A DNA stretch of 64,000 nucleotides from Chalara sp. BL73 (lineage: Eukaryota; Ascomycota; Leotiomycetes; Helotiales). The notes beneath the pieces are model-generated. The model saw only the letters and a program-made list of their open reading frames with translations, was not told the origin of the DNA and did no database searches. The position numbers and the translations under genes were made by a program. Shown here in pieces: positions 45,777 through 57,546 of this stretch (within the stretch, counting starts at the first letter, position 1; each line of letters starts with the position of its first letter). Location: contig CAKJVC010000171.1 of NCBI GenBank assembly GCA_918026815.1, positions 186,001-250,000 on the forward strand, read 5' to 3'.

Positions 45777-47455
45777 CTTATATTTCAGCTCCAGCACTTA
45801 GCAATCTAACAGATACTTTCTGACATGCGGCTCCATAACACGAAATATTGTAAAGGCAGGGGTTCTCGGCTATGCTCAATATCCCAATGGCAAGGTAGCA
45901 GTCATGCTCGTGTTACCCAACCGGCAGAGCTTACCGAGAAATCAACCCGAAACATGCAACCGAGCTGCATATACCCATGCTTAGAAAACATCCCGCTGAC
46001 GATTATGCACCTCGATACCACATTCATTGTGTGGACTCTGGATATGTCTCAGACAGGAATTCGCTAAATGGCGTGACAATTGGGAAAGAACTACCTTGTT
46101 AGGAGTCGACAGGCTATCCCGAAAACTTTACTTGATATTTATAGTTAGAAGCGGGCGTTCTTATTCATGGCATGGATGACCTACCTGCCAGATAAATACA
46201 TACGAACAGCAGTTTTAAGTCAGCTCATCACTAAATATACGACGCTCGTCTTTCCCGCTCTCGATTCAGTAAATGCTTGTCTCCGTGAATATTTTCAAAC
46301 CCGACAAGGCTCGCAGTTTATGGATTGACGAGACATCTAGGGCGTTGGTCTCTCAAGGATCCCAAGGACCAATCGCTCTCTTCCCACTCAACAGTTCCGG
46401 TTCGCCAGTCTCCTTCACCAAGAAATGTTAATTCCATCAGGCTATCAAATTCAACCTCCGCTATGTCGAGAGCGTAGAACGCATTGGCTCTCATTTCCCA
46501 CCACAAGCGACTCATTCTCCGTTTGAATCAGAGACCTTGACATTCCCACTCTCGCCTGGTCATATCCCGCTCCGCCTCGTCCACCATAACGTTTTCCCTG
46601 CCCTCGCAAACAACAAGACAATCTTGTGGTTAGGTTCGAACAGGTTCAAACTTATGGAGACCCGGCAACCACTCAGAGGGTTAGGTTAATCCTATCATTG
46701 CTTGACCATAAGGGTTCCAACTACGGGGTTCCCCCATATCCGCCCTTGTTGCAGTGGCTTCCACGATGGCCTTATAGTCACACAGCCGCCAACAGACAGG
46801 TCTATCCTACGGACCCGGAGCTGACCCCTCTGTAGATGCGAGATCCTCACCCCACTGAATCAACATGCCCCCGCATCCTAAATCATGACACAATCTCATC
46901 AACATGGGAGACATTCACAGCGCAAGGGATCTATGCTCGAGCTTGCCTGGAGAGATATTCACCAGCGTCCACACCGGGACGAAGAGTTTGGAGCCAGCAA
47001 GATTACTAATACATGAACCCCGGAGCAAGAGGGGCTCCATCAAAACTTTATGAGAGCCGACAAACCGTACCCATATTGGTCGTGGTATTGACAGATAGCA
47101 GCACCAGCCGCCTCTCAAACGTACTTGAAAAGCACTAGAATTTGAGACTCTTGTAAGCAGAAATGGCGTAATCTTACCAGAATTTCTACTAGACTGAAGA
47201 GAAAAAACTAACAAACTGATAATTCTATTTCTCTCTTCTTAGTCAGGAGATTTGCCTGTGAACATTGCATGCTTGCACCACACCGGATCAGGCCATGGTT
47301 GTTTTAAGTGTAATGTAGCAGAATCGCATTCACACATCTTCTTTTAGATTCAAGACGCTTGGAATTCAGAAATGCATTGACTTTGAGCCCTTTCTCCTTA
47401 GGCTCATTTCGATTCAATTCTATAAACTTTTGATTCTAGTTCAATTATGGAGTGC
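45777..47455. other. Intergenic region between AA9 and THR4
   Basis: No gene is supported. Only frames under 100 codons occur, with no motifs. The last part is the 3' side of THR4. Confidence 0.5.
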
Positions 47456-49264
47456 TCATCTGCTACTGCTCAATTCCTTCTCAACTTCTGCATCGACGAT
47501 CGTTCTTACACCTTCCCAGCCAGTACCTGCTTCAACTGCTATTACCCTCTTCTCCTTTTTCTCTAAACCCACAAACTCTTCAGGAAGCACTTTGTCAAAG
47601 CTGAATCCAGCATCGTTTTTCAGTGCCAAGTCAACGGCATTCGCAAACTTCGCCGGGTGTGCCGTTGCTAAGGATATATGGTAGGTATCTGGACCTGCTC
47701 GTTTAATAGATCGTACGGATGCCGCAACTCCGATAGCTGAATGTGGGTCGAGGATATATCCACCCTTGGTTCCGTCTTTCGCAGCATAGAATTCCTTGAT
47801 CGTCTCAATGGTCTGCTCATCGCTGACTCTTTCACTCTCAAAATCCTTCTTTGCGGCTGCTAAAATATCCTTATGAACCCCAAATCCACCTCTCGACTTG
47901 AGTTCCTTTAACCATTGTTCGACTTCTTGACCCGCTTGCTTTTTATTCCACTCGTCATCCATACCTGCCACAGCTGCAAACTCATACGCCAAGAACCATA
48001 GTAAACGTTCGAAATTGCTGGAAACAAGAATATCCATTGCTGGGCTCAATGTCTCACGAACACCCTCCTCATGAGCTTTGACTCCATCTGCAGCAATCCC
48101 TCCTTCAGCTTCCACGCCGTGCACAGCTTTCTTTTCGTAGTGACCCGTTCTCCAGAAACGATCTAAAATATCATTCTCGTTCGTGGCAACAACCAATTTC
48201 TCTGCAGGCAAACCCATTCGCTTTGCAAAGTATCCTGCCAGAATATCTCCAAAGTTGCCGGTAGGCACCACAAATCGAACCTTGCCTCCACCCTTGTATG
48301 CCGGGGACTTGGTGAGGTTGAAGTATGAGTAGAAGTAGTATGTGGTTTGCGCAAGAATTCTGGCCCAATTGATCGAATTGACGGCTCCTAAATTTTGGGT
48401 TTCGTTGATCTTTGGGTCTGCAAAGAGTGCTTTTACGATATCCTAGAGTGTATAAATGAGTATGAATTGGTTTGAGGAGGGCGTTTACCAACCTGACAAT
48501 CATCAAAAGTTCCTTCAACAACCAAGTTATGCACATTGGCGTCCAAGACTGTGGTCATCTGAGCTTCCTGTATCGGGCTAACTTTGCCCTTCGGATATAA
48601 AATGAAGACGGAGATATCTTTCTTTCCTCGTAGACCATATATAGCAGCAGAACCAGTATCACCACTGGTTGCACCAACAACAGTCAAATGATGTCTGTCT
48701 TTACCAGTCTTACCCTTGTTCCGTCTGACCAGGAAATATTCAAACAAGTTGCCCAAAAATTGCAGTGCAACATCCTTGAAAGCAAACGTAGGCCCATGAA
48801 ATAGCTCTAGCAGATATAAGTTGTCTTTCTGATTTAAAGGCACTAGTGGCGTAGTATCAGTTGAGCGGAAAGTGGAGTAGCTTCGGTTGATGATGTCTTT
48901 TAGGTCTGCTGGAGGTATTTCAGAGGGTGATATGTAAAGAGAAAGAATTTCGAAAGCAAGGTCAGAGAAGGACAAGTTCTTCCATTTCGACTCCCAATCG
49001 CGGGGTAATGCGGGGATCTCTTCTGGTATAAACAGACCGCCATCTGCAGCAAGTCCCTTCAACACGACTTCCTCAAATGATAGCTATTAAGTGTTAGGAA
49101 CAGGTCATAAAGGGTCGTCATTGTGGCACACCTACCCCATAAGAACCTCCCCTCGTCGAAAGGTATCTCTGAGAGGGAGTGTGCGTTTGTACATCTGCAT
49201 CTGCAGCTGGCACACCATTTTTGGCCAGCGAGGCCGATCCATTTGAAGCAGTCGAGTGTGACAT
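47456..49264 (-). CDS. THR4: Threonine synthase
   Basis: Three exons are read: 49264-49136, 49083-48493 and 48442-47456 (1707 bp, 568 residues). The enzyme converts O-phosphohomoserine to threonine using pyridoxal phosphate. Seen are QRYLSTRGGSYG and SFEEVVLKGLAADGGLFIPE at the N-terminus; the PLP lysine Lys146 in FHGPTFAFKD; VGATSGDTGSAA, the phosphate-binding loop; SPIQEAQMTT; and in the large last exon VNSINWARILAQ, VPTGNFGDILAGYFAKRMGLP, ILVSSNFERLLW and LDPHSAIGV. The overall length matches the fungal/yeast class of threonine synthases. A TGACTCA element 352 bp upstream suggests control by the Gcn4/Cpc1 amino-acid starvation factor. Divergent from the methyltransferase gene. Confidence 0.95.
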
Positions 49265-49805
49265 TATGTGTCAGGATATCCAACTGCAATTGGCACTAGT
49301 ATTTGAGGTTTGGTTCGGCTTGGTTTGGTTTCGAGGGACACTTGTTCGCAAGAATGAATCACCTTATGCAACTTAACTATTTTTCCACAGCGATGTCGGG
49401 CAGTTTCTCTCCGTAGTGGGGCACCGCCAAGACGTCGATTTGCGAGAATTCAAGTCCCCAGATTCAGGGCTTTTTTCAGCACCAAGAGCCCCTGAACATA
49501 CATTGGGTTACACTGCATTAGGGTACGAGCAGGATAACGCTACGGGTTTCGAGTCGTTACCTTGTCTCGTCCCTATTGACATCATTTATTGGCTTTCTTT
49601 CAAATACAGGCCGGCTGACTCAAGTTCTACTGTCATTTCTCCCCAAACGCGTTAATACGCGAACAGTTTCGCCACAATTCTGAATATCTATCGGCTACCC
49701 TCAAAAGTATAAGTTAAGACGTACGTACCAACCCATTTATGCACATCTTAAGCCCTGCTTGATCTCTCGTTCTATTTTGCCCGAGTTCTAAAGAGTTGAG
49801 ACATC
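49265..49805. other. Shared promoter region of THR4 and the methyltransferase gene
   Basis: There is no coding sequence here. It holds a TGACTCA palindrome at 49616-49622, described separately. Confidence 0.55.
49616..49622. promoter_or_regulatory. Gcn4/Cpc1-type site TGACTCA
   Basis: An exact TGACTCA lies between THR4 and the methyltransferase, 352 bp from the THR4 ATG and 184 bp from the other. This is the binding site of Gcn4 (yeast) and Cpc1/CpcA (filamentous fungi), which activate amino-acid biosynthesis genes on starvation. One 7-bp match occurs often by chance, but its place next to an amino-acid synthesis gene makes it plausible. Confidence 0.45.
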
Positions 49806-50561
49806 ATGGCCCAGAACATCTACGACGACGAAACCTTTTTCCAAGGCTACAGTCAACTCCAAAGGCAAATCCATGGCCTCGAGGCAGCGCCAGAATGGGA
49901 CTTCTTCCAATCACTCATCCCTGAAGTCCGTGGACGGAGTGTGTTAGACCTTGGTTGTGGTTATGGATGGCTATGTAGATGGGCGAGAGAAAATGGTGCC
50001 GAGCGAGTGCAAGGCGTGGATGTGTCGGAGAATATGCTGTCTAAAGCCAGAGATTTCCCTCAAGACTCCGGTATCACATATATCCAGGCCGACTTGGAGA
50101 CTCTGGAGCTGCCTTTAAACGCCTTCCAAGTTGTGTATAGTTCTCTTACTTTACACTACCTGAAGAAGCTCTCGGATTTGATTGTTCGGGTTTATGGCGC
50201 GCTCAATCCTGGGGGATGTTTTATTTTCTCTGTGGAGCATCCAATATACACCTCACCTCGCGATCCTAAATTCATAGAGACCGCTGAAGGGAAGCAAGTA
50301 TGGCTCTTGGACAACTACCTCAACGAAGGGGACAGGATAACGAACTGGTTTGCCGAGGGTGTTGTCAAGCAACATCGCACCATAGGAACATACATTCGAT
50401 TTCTCCTTGAAGCTGGGTTTGCTATATCTGCAGTCGAGGAATGGGGTCCTAGTGATGAGCAGATTAAAATGAAGCCTAGTTGGGTTGAACATCGAGAGCG
50501 CCCTATGTTCCTCATCATCAAGGCAACAAAATCTGACGATACTTTAAATGGGCGTAACTGA
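49806..50561 (+). CDS. Class I SAM-dependent methyltransferase
   Basis: This single exon encodes 251 residues. Motif I, VLDLGCGYGWLCRWA, binds S-adenosylmethionine; the acidic residue after strand 2 is in VQGVDVSENML; motif II is TYIQADLETLELP; the motif IV region is VVYSSLTLHYL; and the post-motif is LNPGGCFIFSVEHPI. This is the Methyltransf_11/25 type, resembling small-molecule or ubiquinone-like methyltransferases. A C-terminal segment (HRTIGTYIRFLLEAGFAISAVEEWGPS) is typical of the bacterial YxbB-like subgroup. The substrate cannot be read from the sequence. The ATG is the first in frame and has an A-rich context (gagacatcATGG). No neighbouring pathway gene suggests a substrate. Confidence 0.9.
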   Translation: MAQNIYDDETFFQGYSQLQRQIHGLEAAPEWDFFQSLIPEVRGRSVLDLGCGYGWLCRWARENGAERVQGVDVSENMLSKARDFPQDSGITYIQADLETLELPLNAFQVVYSSLTLHYLKKLSDLIVRVYGALNPGGCFIFSVEHPIYTSPRDPKFIETAEGKQVWLLDNYLNEGDRITNWFAEGVVKQHRTIGTYIRFLLEAGFAISAVEEWGPSDEQIKMKPSWVEHRERPMFLIIKATKSDDTLNGRN

Positions 50562-50933
50562 GTACACTTTCTGTGATAGGTTGATGCTTTGGGTTAGGCT
50601 TAAGCGGTGGCTCAAAGGGGTCATCTATCATGGCCCCTCATTGGCTTTGGAACATTCTTACAGGGGCAATTACACAACCTCAGCCACGCCAAAACGGTCG
50701 AGAAGCTGTCAGCAGTGACCTCAGCTTCAATCTTTTAGCGTCAGGCAATTGATCTTGCAGGAGTATTAAAGCTAGATGCTTTCGTGTGTTGGCGTGCAAT
50801 TTTTCTAGTCATATATCCCCACACTGTCGCTGTAGAAAAGAGTCGCTGACGAGCCTTCTAACTTTGTACTCAATTAAACTATCTCGACATATCAATTCTT
50901 CTTCTAGCATCACAGCTTAAGCAGCCCTGCGTG
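50562..50933. other. Short spacer and leader
   Basis: No gene is seen. An in-frame upstream exon for the next gene (an N-terminal membrane segment occurs in some relatives) could hide here, but I could not identify one. Confidence 0.45.
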
Positions 50934-51659
50934 ATGTTTGACGATTACCATGCCTGGCTCAAGGTAGCCGATACTGCGCTCCCTCAGAATATCTTTGGCT
51001 ATGTTCTGCAACTTTGCCTATCACCTCTTAGATCTAAACCTTTCGATATTGCTCCCTACGATGATCCAAAAGAGATTGCAAAAGGAGGAGCAGCTGGGAA
51101 GAGAAGCTTCTTACCAGAGAAACTACCAGACAGGGGCCCAAGGCCAGAAATGCTGAAATGGATGGCACCGAACAGACAGGCGTCACAACTGACTGGAGAC
51201 GACATGCACAAGGTAGGTACAATCGTTCACCTTACAAGAGTGTCTGAGCCAACCAAATTAAAGCTTCTCGCTCACGCAATGAGCGAATTAGCCAAAGAGC
51301 ATTCCAACCACGTGGTAGTCAAAACCTCTGTCCTAGAGAAAGCAGGCGACGCCATTCTTCTCCATGACAACATCGCAACACCACACGCCATAGCCAAGAA
51401 GATGAAGCGAGAAATCGCCCATGTTCATGCCGGACCTGGGAGCGGTGAGTACTCTATACATACCGCTCCAAGTCCTATCGATTGCAAGAAGATCATCGAG
51501 GCGAAATGGGGCGAGAGAATGACGCTTGCCGGGACCCTTATGCCTCAGGAGTACCTCATCATCTACACTCCAAGGAATGAGGCAGAGCTTGCGGTTGTGC
51601 GGAGCATTGTCGATGCTTCTATCCGCTTTATGACAGGCGGCCTTGAGTTTATTCAGTGA
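50934..51659 (+). CDS. Fungal luciferase-domain family protein (uncharacterised)
   Basis: This single exon encodes 241 residues from the ATG at 50934 (a GTG three bases earlier is not a fungal start). The C-terminal half has the family's pattern: a LALHxNxxxPHAIAKK-like segment (LLHDNIATPHAIAKKM), EIAHVHAGPGSGEYSIHTAPSPID, KKIIEAKWGERMTLAG, and the end PQEYLIIYTPRNEAELAVVRSIVDASIRFMTGG. I recall this as the Pfam 'Luciferase' domain (DUF5519) of uncharacterised fungal and bacterial proteins; the name comes from distant similarity and does not imply light emission. Enzymatic activity is unknown. The HVHxGxGSGEYS motif looks catalytic or metal-binding. Relatives often have a longer N-terminus with a membrane helix, so a 5' exon may be missing. 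Confidence 0.78.
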   Translation: MFDDYHAWLKVADTALPQNIFGYVLQLCLSPLRSKPFDIAPYDDPKEIAKGGAAGKRSFLPEKLPDRGPRPEMLKWMAPNRQASQLTGDDMHKVGTIVHLTRVSEPTKLKLLAHAMSELAKEHSNHVVVKTSVLEKAGDAILLHDNIATPHAIAKKMKREIAHVHAGPGSGEYSIHTAPSPIDCKKIIEAKWGERMTLAGTLMPQEYLIIYTPRNEAELAVVRSIVDASIRFMTGGLEFIQ

Positions 51660-52183
51660 TGATGCAAAACGGCAAGGTGGGAATCTGGAATGATCCAAGC
51701 AGAAAAATGTCCTTTAGGTCAAATCGAAGACCATGTACGATTAGATCTTCCCTTGAATCAGTTGATAGTCTCTCAAATTACATGTAATGGACAGAAAATA
51801 GTCTGTGTGCTTGTGTAATGATTGCAGCGGGCTTAGATTCTGCCAGTCGTTACTGACGTACCCAAGTCTAAATCACCTCCCGTCTTTTAAGTTCTGTATG
51901 TCTCTATCATTATCTCAACCCTCCCCTTCTCCCTCTCCCTAACCCCCCAGTGTATGCAAAGTATGTGAAACATTGGGTTAGGTCATAGGTCATAGTCGCA
52001 ACGATGTTCTATTTCGAAAAGCACTATTGGGATGAAACATTGCCACCACCTCCCCCTACACGAAGTTTCCACTCGGACAAACCTACTCAAAAGGAACACT
52101 AGGTTTCAAACAATTAATAGCCACATCCTCCACCTCCCTCCCAGCCCCAAACCCTAACGATCACTCCCTCGGCAGCCTCGAAC
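51660..52183. other. Intergenic region
   Basis: No gene. It contains a C/T-rich run (51905-51950, ctccctaacccccc) that is not a telomere array. Confidence 0.5.
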
Positions 52184-52490
52184 CTATAAACACTTTTCAC
52201 CACATCCAAGCTCGCGGTCAACTCCAACAATCCTCTCCCCTTTAACCGGTCCCTCCTTGCGTTCCAACTTAGCGCTAACACATGCATTCCCAAACGCCGG
52301 GTTCAGCAAGCCAATCACACTAACTGAGTTCCCGCAGACATTAATCGGAATGTGAACGGTGCTTGAATGTCATTGCCACTGAGGATGCCAGGGCTGATGT
52401 CGACTTGCGTGTCTACGTGGATTTCAAGGCTATGTGGTGAGCCTGACGCTAGGATGGAACGTATAGAGAGTAAAAAAAATTGAACTGCAT
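52184..52490 (-). pseudogene. Chaplin-like secreted protein gene, frameshifted
   Basis: On the minus strand the segment 52401-52280 reads almost exactly like a chaplin domain: SPGILSGND then IQAP in one frame, continuing as HIPINVCGNS, VSVIGLLNPAFGNAC in the next. The frame changes by one missing base at about 52356-52357. Both cysteines of the domain (VCGNS and GNAC) are present. Upstream, residues HSLEIHVDTQVDI lead from a hydrophobic stretch (LLSIRSILASG). The nearest ATG (52490, MQFNFF) is in frame with that stretch only if the T8 run at 52472-52479 had one more base, so two single-base losses separate it from an intact signal-peptide-plus-chaplin gene. After GNAC the frame runs about 35 unrelated residues to a stop at 52184. 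Chaplins are amyloid-forming surface proteins of Streptomyces aerial hyphae. The family match is from memory of the motif; its spread in fungi I cannot verify. Confidence 0.68.
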
Positions 52491-53175
52491 TTTATTATTT
52501 ACCGGAAACACCAGAAATGGAGAGATGGAGAGATGGATAGAATTTCCCCTAAAGTGGGATGATTAAATAAGTCAACACTACTGCATATCCGCTTGAGTAG
52601 GGGTAGGTATGTATGATGGCATCTGGGATGTACTCTATGTCATCGAGGATCTACTGCCTTCAATTAGCCGATACTTCGACAATTCAATGAACGAATAGAA
52701 CAGAATTTGAATCACAATCCCTGTGGGCAGAGGCCAACAAGAAGATGGCCTTCTTGATAAGCTTACAAAATGAAGAGAAACAGCGGTCCTAAGGCGTAGG
52801 CATATTGAAAAGGTATCAACTTAGTCTCTACGAGCGATGGGATTATGCAGCCTCCTACGGACGCGGTAATCTGAGGCAAGAGGACTGTTCTCCTTAGAGG
52901 ATGAATATACCACACCAATTCAAGATATCACCTGCTTGCTGCACGAATATATGAGTTTAGCTAATGTACAAAGATTCCTATCATAATATGGTCCGTCTTC
53001 TTCGGGAGAAGAATTTGGACCACAGTAAGCAATTAAGGCCAAATTCCCTGCGAGATTTAGATGATCCTGAACGATGCACAAATTGCACTATGCCTGATAG
53101 CCGATCATTGCCCCGCTAATATCCTCGATCTAGCATTGCTTCAGTTCGAAAGCAAGCGGACATGAAACTAGCTGC
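52491..53175. other. Intergenic region
   Basis: No gene is seen. It lies between the presumed promoter of the chaplin-like relic and the 3' end of the RRM gene. Confidence 0.5.
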
Positions 53176-56100
53176 TCACTCCTGCCGGCGGCGCTCCATA
53201 CTGAGCGGGATAGCCGGCACGATACCCATTGATCGCTCGCCTGTCGATCGAGACATCGGAGAGGTATCGGGTTTGCGTAGCTGATCAGAATCCTTATGGA
53301 TGCCGGATTTGGATCGCACGGTCAGAAGCTTTGGCCTCTCGTCAGCATTGATGGAAGGATTATGTTCAGTGAAAGTCTCTGTGTCCTTGCTGTAGCCTTC
53401 GTTGATGCCAATGACACCCTCGCTAGACTTCATATCAGCTTTTCTAGTGGAAGTGCTACTAGTGGTAGATCCGTTGCTCTGCTTGTTGGTGTGGCTGCTC
53501 TTTCGTCCTTTATGGGCCTTGCCATTTGATTTGTTCTCCTTTGGAGTTGATTCTACTGAGTATAGAGCGCGGCCCCCTTGTAACTCCCTGAGGCTGGGTT
53601 CCGATTGAACACTTTGGCTGATGCTATTGTGCGAGCCTAAGATTTGCTCAGATCTTTCTAGCACAGGGATAGCTGCTGGTAACCCCGCGTTCTTGTTGTT
53701 TTCTGGAGCTTCTTGATCAAAACTCTGCTCTCTCAGAATTTTATCTGTCAATCGGACATCCGATGACGTGCTAGTATCTGATTCAAATGTTGCGGATATG
53801 CCGTCGCGGAGAGAAGACCCAACCATGGATGTCAATTGACTACTAAAATCTGGGATTGAGCCACGCTTGTTCTTGTTTTTACTCTTCTTCTTCTTGGTCT
53901 TGTTCTTCGAAGGCTGATCAGAGTTTTCGGCTTCAATGGAGTTCTGGATCTCGTCCTAGTTTGAAAATATTAGCTTAATAGCCAAAGAAGGAACCAGGCA
54001 AATGATTAGACTCTAGATAGGCCCCGCATCAAAATACATACCGATCCTGAGATTTTTGAGCTGCCTAACTTCACCGATGATGAGTGGGGTGGAGATCGGG
54101 GCTTTGGTTTTGCTTGCACGATACCTTCAGAGGAACGAACTTTCTGAATCGAGGGACCCGCCTTCGCATCATTAGTCACAGAACCAGCATGTGTGAGTTC
54201 TTGAACCGCAGTACGAGATCCATCCTTCAAATCAGTATTCTTGGATTCCGTTCTGTCAGTGGCTTTATTTTGAATCACAGATCCTTCATTTGCAGCAAAT
54301 GAAGGGAGAGAGTGTTCTGGAAGCATCTTCTCGCTGATGAGAGTGTGTGACTCCTGCGTTACATTAGAGTGTGCAACATTAGAGATATTCTCAGCAGCTA
54401 GCATAGCAGCAGCCTAAAGTTCAAGTGTTAGAATTCAAATGTTGTATTGGTTTGGAATGACAAACCTTCTTTCCTTGTTTAGGCGTAATGGTAGCATTCT
54501 TTTCAATTCCAGTCTGAAACGGCGCCTCTCTCGCTTTTTTTTTCTCAACGTCTGAGATTGGTCGCGGAATATTGCCGTTTGTTACATCCGATAAGATGTA
54601 CACTGGGGGGCATGTTTGTAGGCACAACTTAGTCGGTGTCGAGACAGGTGTCGATCGCTTTGACGTGCGCGTGCTACTTGAAGCCGACATATTGTTCATA
54701 TGCCCGGATCCAGAACCAGTTTGAACCTCTTCTCCTTGCTTCTTTGCATTCCAAGAACGATTTCTTGTTGGGCTAAACAAATAACGATCAGTATGGATAA
54801 TTGGATTAAATCCAAGCCAGTTGAAACTATATAAAGTATACTAACGTGATTGTATTGCAGTCCTTCTTGTTTTTGCTCTTGGAAAAAGGGGAATTCTCTG
54901 AATTGACAGGCGATTTCTCTACAAGACATTTTGGAGTCTGTTCAGGTGGATTGGGGTTCTGGTGAATCATCTCTGTAATGGTGGCGTTAATAGCACCGAT
55001 CAATGGTGGAGACGACAAACTTGGGTTGAGTTGTGCCTGTGATTTATTAGATATAGAGCACCTAAGGCATACACGGAACTTGGCAATGCGCCGCTGTTTG
55101 GCTCTATTGCTACGTACCTGGAAGCCTGCCGTAAGAGGACTATCGGAGCGCATCCTGTTAATAGTCAATTTATACTCGGAAATAAAAACAGCCACGCTGG
55201 ATCGAAGCAGGGCCGGTAGAACTTACGTTGAAGGCGAGGGGTGATGACGCTGAGATAAGGAAGATTGCCGAGAGTGTGGAACATATTGATATCCCTGAGA
55301 ATTAAAGCTCGAATGGCTATCTGTATAAGGTGTTAGCTCCATGGTTGTGCTTATGATACTCGCAGAATAGCCTTATATACCCGATCGCATTCTCTTGTCT
55401 CCCTTGGCAAAATTGACCAGAAGTTTTCCGCCATCCGACATAGTATAACCATCGAATTTATTGATGGCCTTTTGAGGAGATTGTTCATCATGGAAACTAC
55501 ATTGTCGTTAGTCAAAGGCAGATTGACTTATTTAGAATAGGAGGACCTGCTAGAGTATGAGGAACTTACGCGATAAAAAAGTATATTCGATGGTCCTTGA
55601 CGAAGTTGTCAACACAATTAATGAAATCCACGCGGCCAACGCTCTCCATCATTCCTCTAAGCGTGTGAGAGGCAAAGCAACTTATACCGGCTCCTGCAGA
55701 ATTTGCTATCAGCTTTAGGTTATGGAGTAGTGAACAACCTTGGTCTGACTTATTAACACAGCAGAAAGTGACATACCAGAGAGGAAGATAGTGCGGGTGC
55801 TGTGGTATTCAACAGGAACCTTTTTTGCCTCGAGGTTGTAATAGTATACGAAGTTATTAGGTCTAACTACTACATTCGGGTCATTTTGGGCGAAGCAGGT
55901 TGGGCGATCTTGGGCGAGGCCTCCAAGGATGTTAATTGAAATGCTTGAAATCAATAGTGCAGTGCAGACTAACCTTGGTGTTGCTGACGATAGTATTCCC
56001 GTGCATCATTTGGCTGATTGCGGCGAGTTGGATCGGAGAACACCCGCTGCGGTTCACCATATCTTACCTGCTCTTGATATTGGTTAAATCGCTGAGAGTT

Positions 56101-57546
56101 ATGTACATAGACTGGTTCTTGGCTAGTACTTTGGTCTATCAAAATGTTAGTTACCAAGATGAGATATTTGTCCATCCTCTATCCATAATACTTACCAGCG
56201 CCGCGTGGTGGGCTTTGACGAGAGTAATTAGACATATTTCGTCGTTCAAACTTGCTTCTACTGCTATGAGAATAGCTAGAGTTGTTGTATTGACGCTCAT
56301 TCTGGTTTCGGTAGTTGTTGTGACGATCGCTAAGCTTCTGCTCCTGAAAGTTGTTTCTCTGAGAATAGTAACCATTGCTGTAATCGTTGGAAAACCCACG
56401 AGATCGTTTATCCGACTGCTGATTGTTTTCGGATCGAAAATTCGCCGTAAGACCGTTCGTTTGGTTGATATGATGTCGCTGATCTACTAAAGAGGAATCA
56501 TAACCCATGTGAGTAGGTGGACGAGCTAATTATCTGGTTAGCTTACGGAAGGTCGCAGAGTTGGCAAATCAAATAGAATAACAGTGCCTACCTTGTTGTT
56601 CATGATTGCGCTGTGTATTTAGGGCCTGAAAATTCTGAACGGCATAGATTTGTTGAACATGACCTATCATTGACTGACCGTGCTCTGGTTGTTGTGCAGA
56701 TCGTTGAGCCATCGGCCGAACCTGATTTCGCTGTACCTCCTGTTTTTCGGCCGCCTTCGCCTGTTCAAACATTCGATTCTTTTGGATACCGTGATGATAA
56801 GCCAATGCGCTGCGAACAGCAGCCAGATCACGCTCTGAACAAGTAGAAATGATCTGCTTATCTGCTTCGACGAGAAAAGGAATGACGTCGGATCCATGGG
56901 GAAGTTGAAGAATCTACACTGGAGTAAGTCACCTCAATTCAATCTTGTTGCGAGGGATTCGGGAAAGCAATCACCGTATTCAAGTTGCGAACAACGCATT
57001 CACCCGCCCAGACCTTAAGATCGTTATCTCGCCCCAATCGATCGAAAACTTCATTTTCATTTTTGATGGTATTGATGACATAGTATAGGAAAACTGGTCC
57101 TAGATTGGTGTAAGAAATAGTACTTATAAGCGAGAATGATCATAATCTTATGAACCTGTACTCAAAACTTTTTGAGAGTTTGACTTACCTTCAAGCTGAA
57201 GATCTTGCGCGTCGAAGTACTTGTACAGACCGTGCCAGCTGATGATGTTATTGTTGATGCCACGGGCGATAGCTGGGAAGTTTTCCCTAAGCTGCTTCGC
57301 CTTGCGCGAAACCTCTTGCTCTAGATTCGAGCGTACGATGGGAGGAGGCGGGGGATCAAGAGCCTTCCGCTTCGGTTCACGGCCCTCGTGGGTCGAGAAT
57401 GAAGCAGGAGCATCATCTGGGACGTTGTAGAGCTTCTTTGGCAGGCTCATCTCCATATGTTGACGAACCTGATCAGCCATCTTGCTGAATTCCGAGGGTC
57501 CTGGTGAAGCATAATTCATTTCCGTGGGAATGATCACTGAAGGCAT
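53176..57546 (-). CDS. RNA-binding (RRM) protein in fourteen exons
   Basis: The exons are 57546-57189, 57099-56975, 56913-56592, 56525-56196, 56135-55974, 55920-55777, 55693-55570, 55496-55381, 55320-55227, 55154-55118, 55036-54846, 54772-54466, 54413-54042 and 53955-53176. They sum to 3462 bp (1153 residues) with every junction in phase. Residues ~60-250 form an N-terminal conserved region (NFPAIARGINNN..., WHGLYKYFDAQDLQLEGPVFLYYV, LVEADKQIISTC). A long Gln/Asn/Ser/Arg-rich linker follows, then an RRM (about residues 480-570) with RTIFLSG as RNP2, RIYFFIAFHD as RNP1 and INKFDGYTMSDGGKLLVNFAKG as the last strand. The C-terminal half is Ser/Lys-rich, with a KKKKSKNKNKR nuclear-localisation-type block. 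It probably acts in RNA metabolism; I do not recognise the named orthologue. The ATG at 57546 was chosen because the upstream in-frame part is hydrophobic and unlike the rest. Confidence 0.8.

Noticed and set aside
51905..51955. Telomere-like ccctaacc sequence
   Set aside because: Only a single partial unit within a pyrimidine-rich run; no tandem array.
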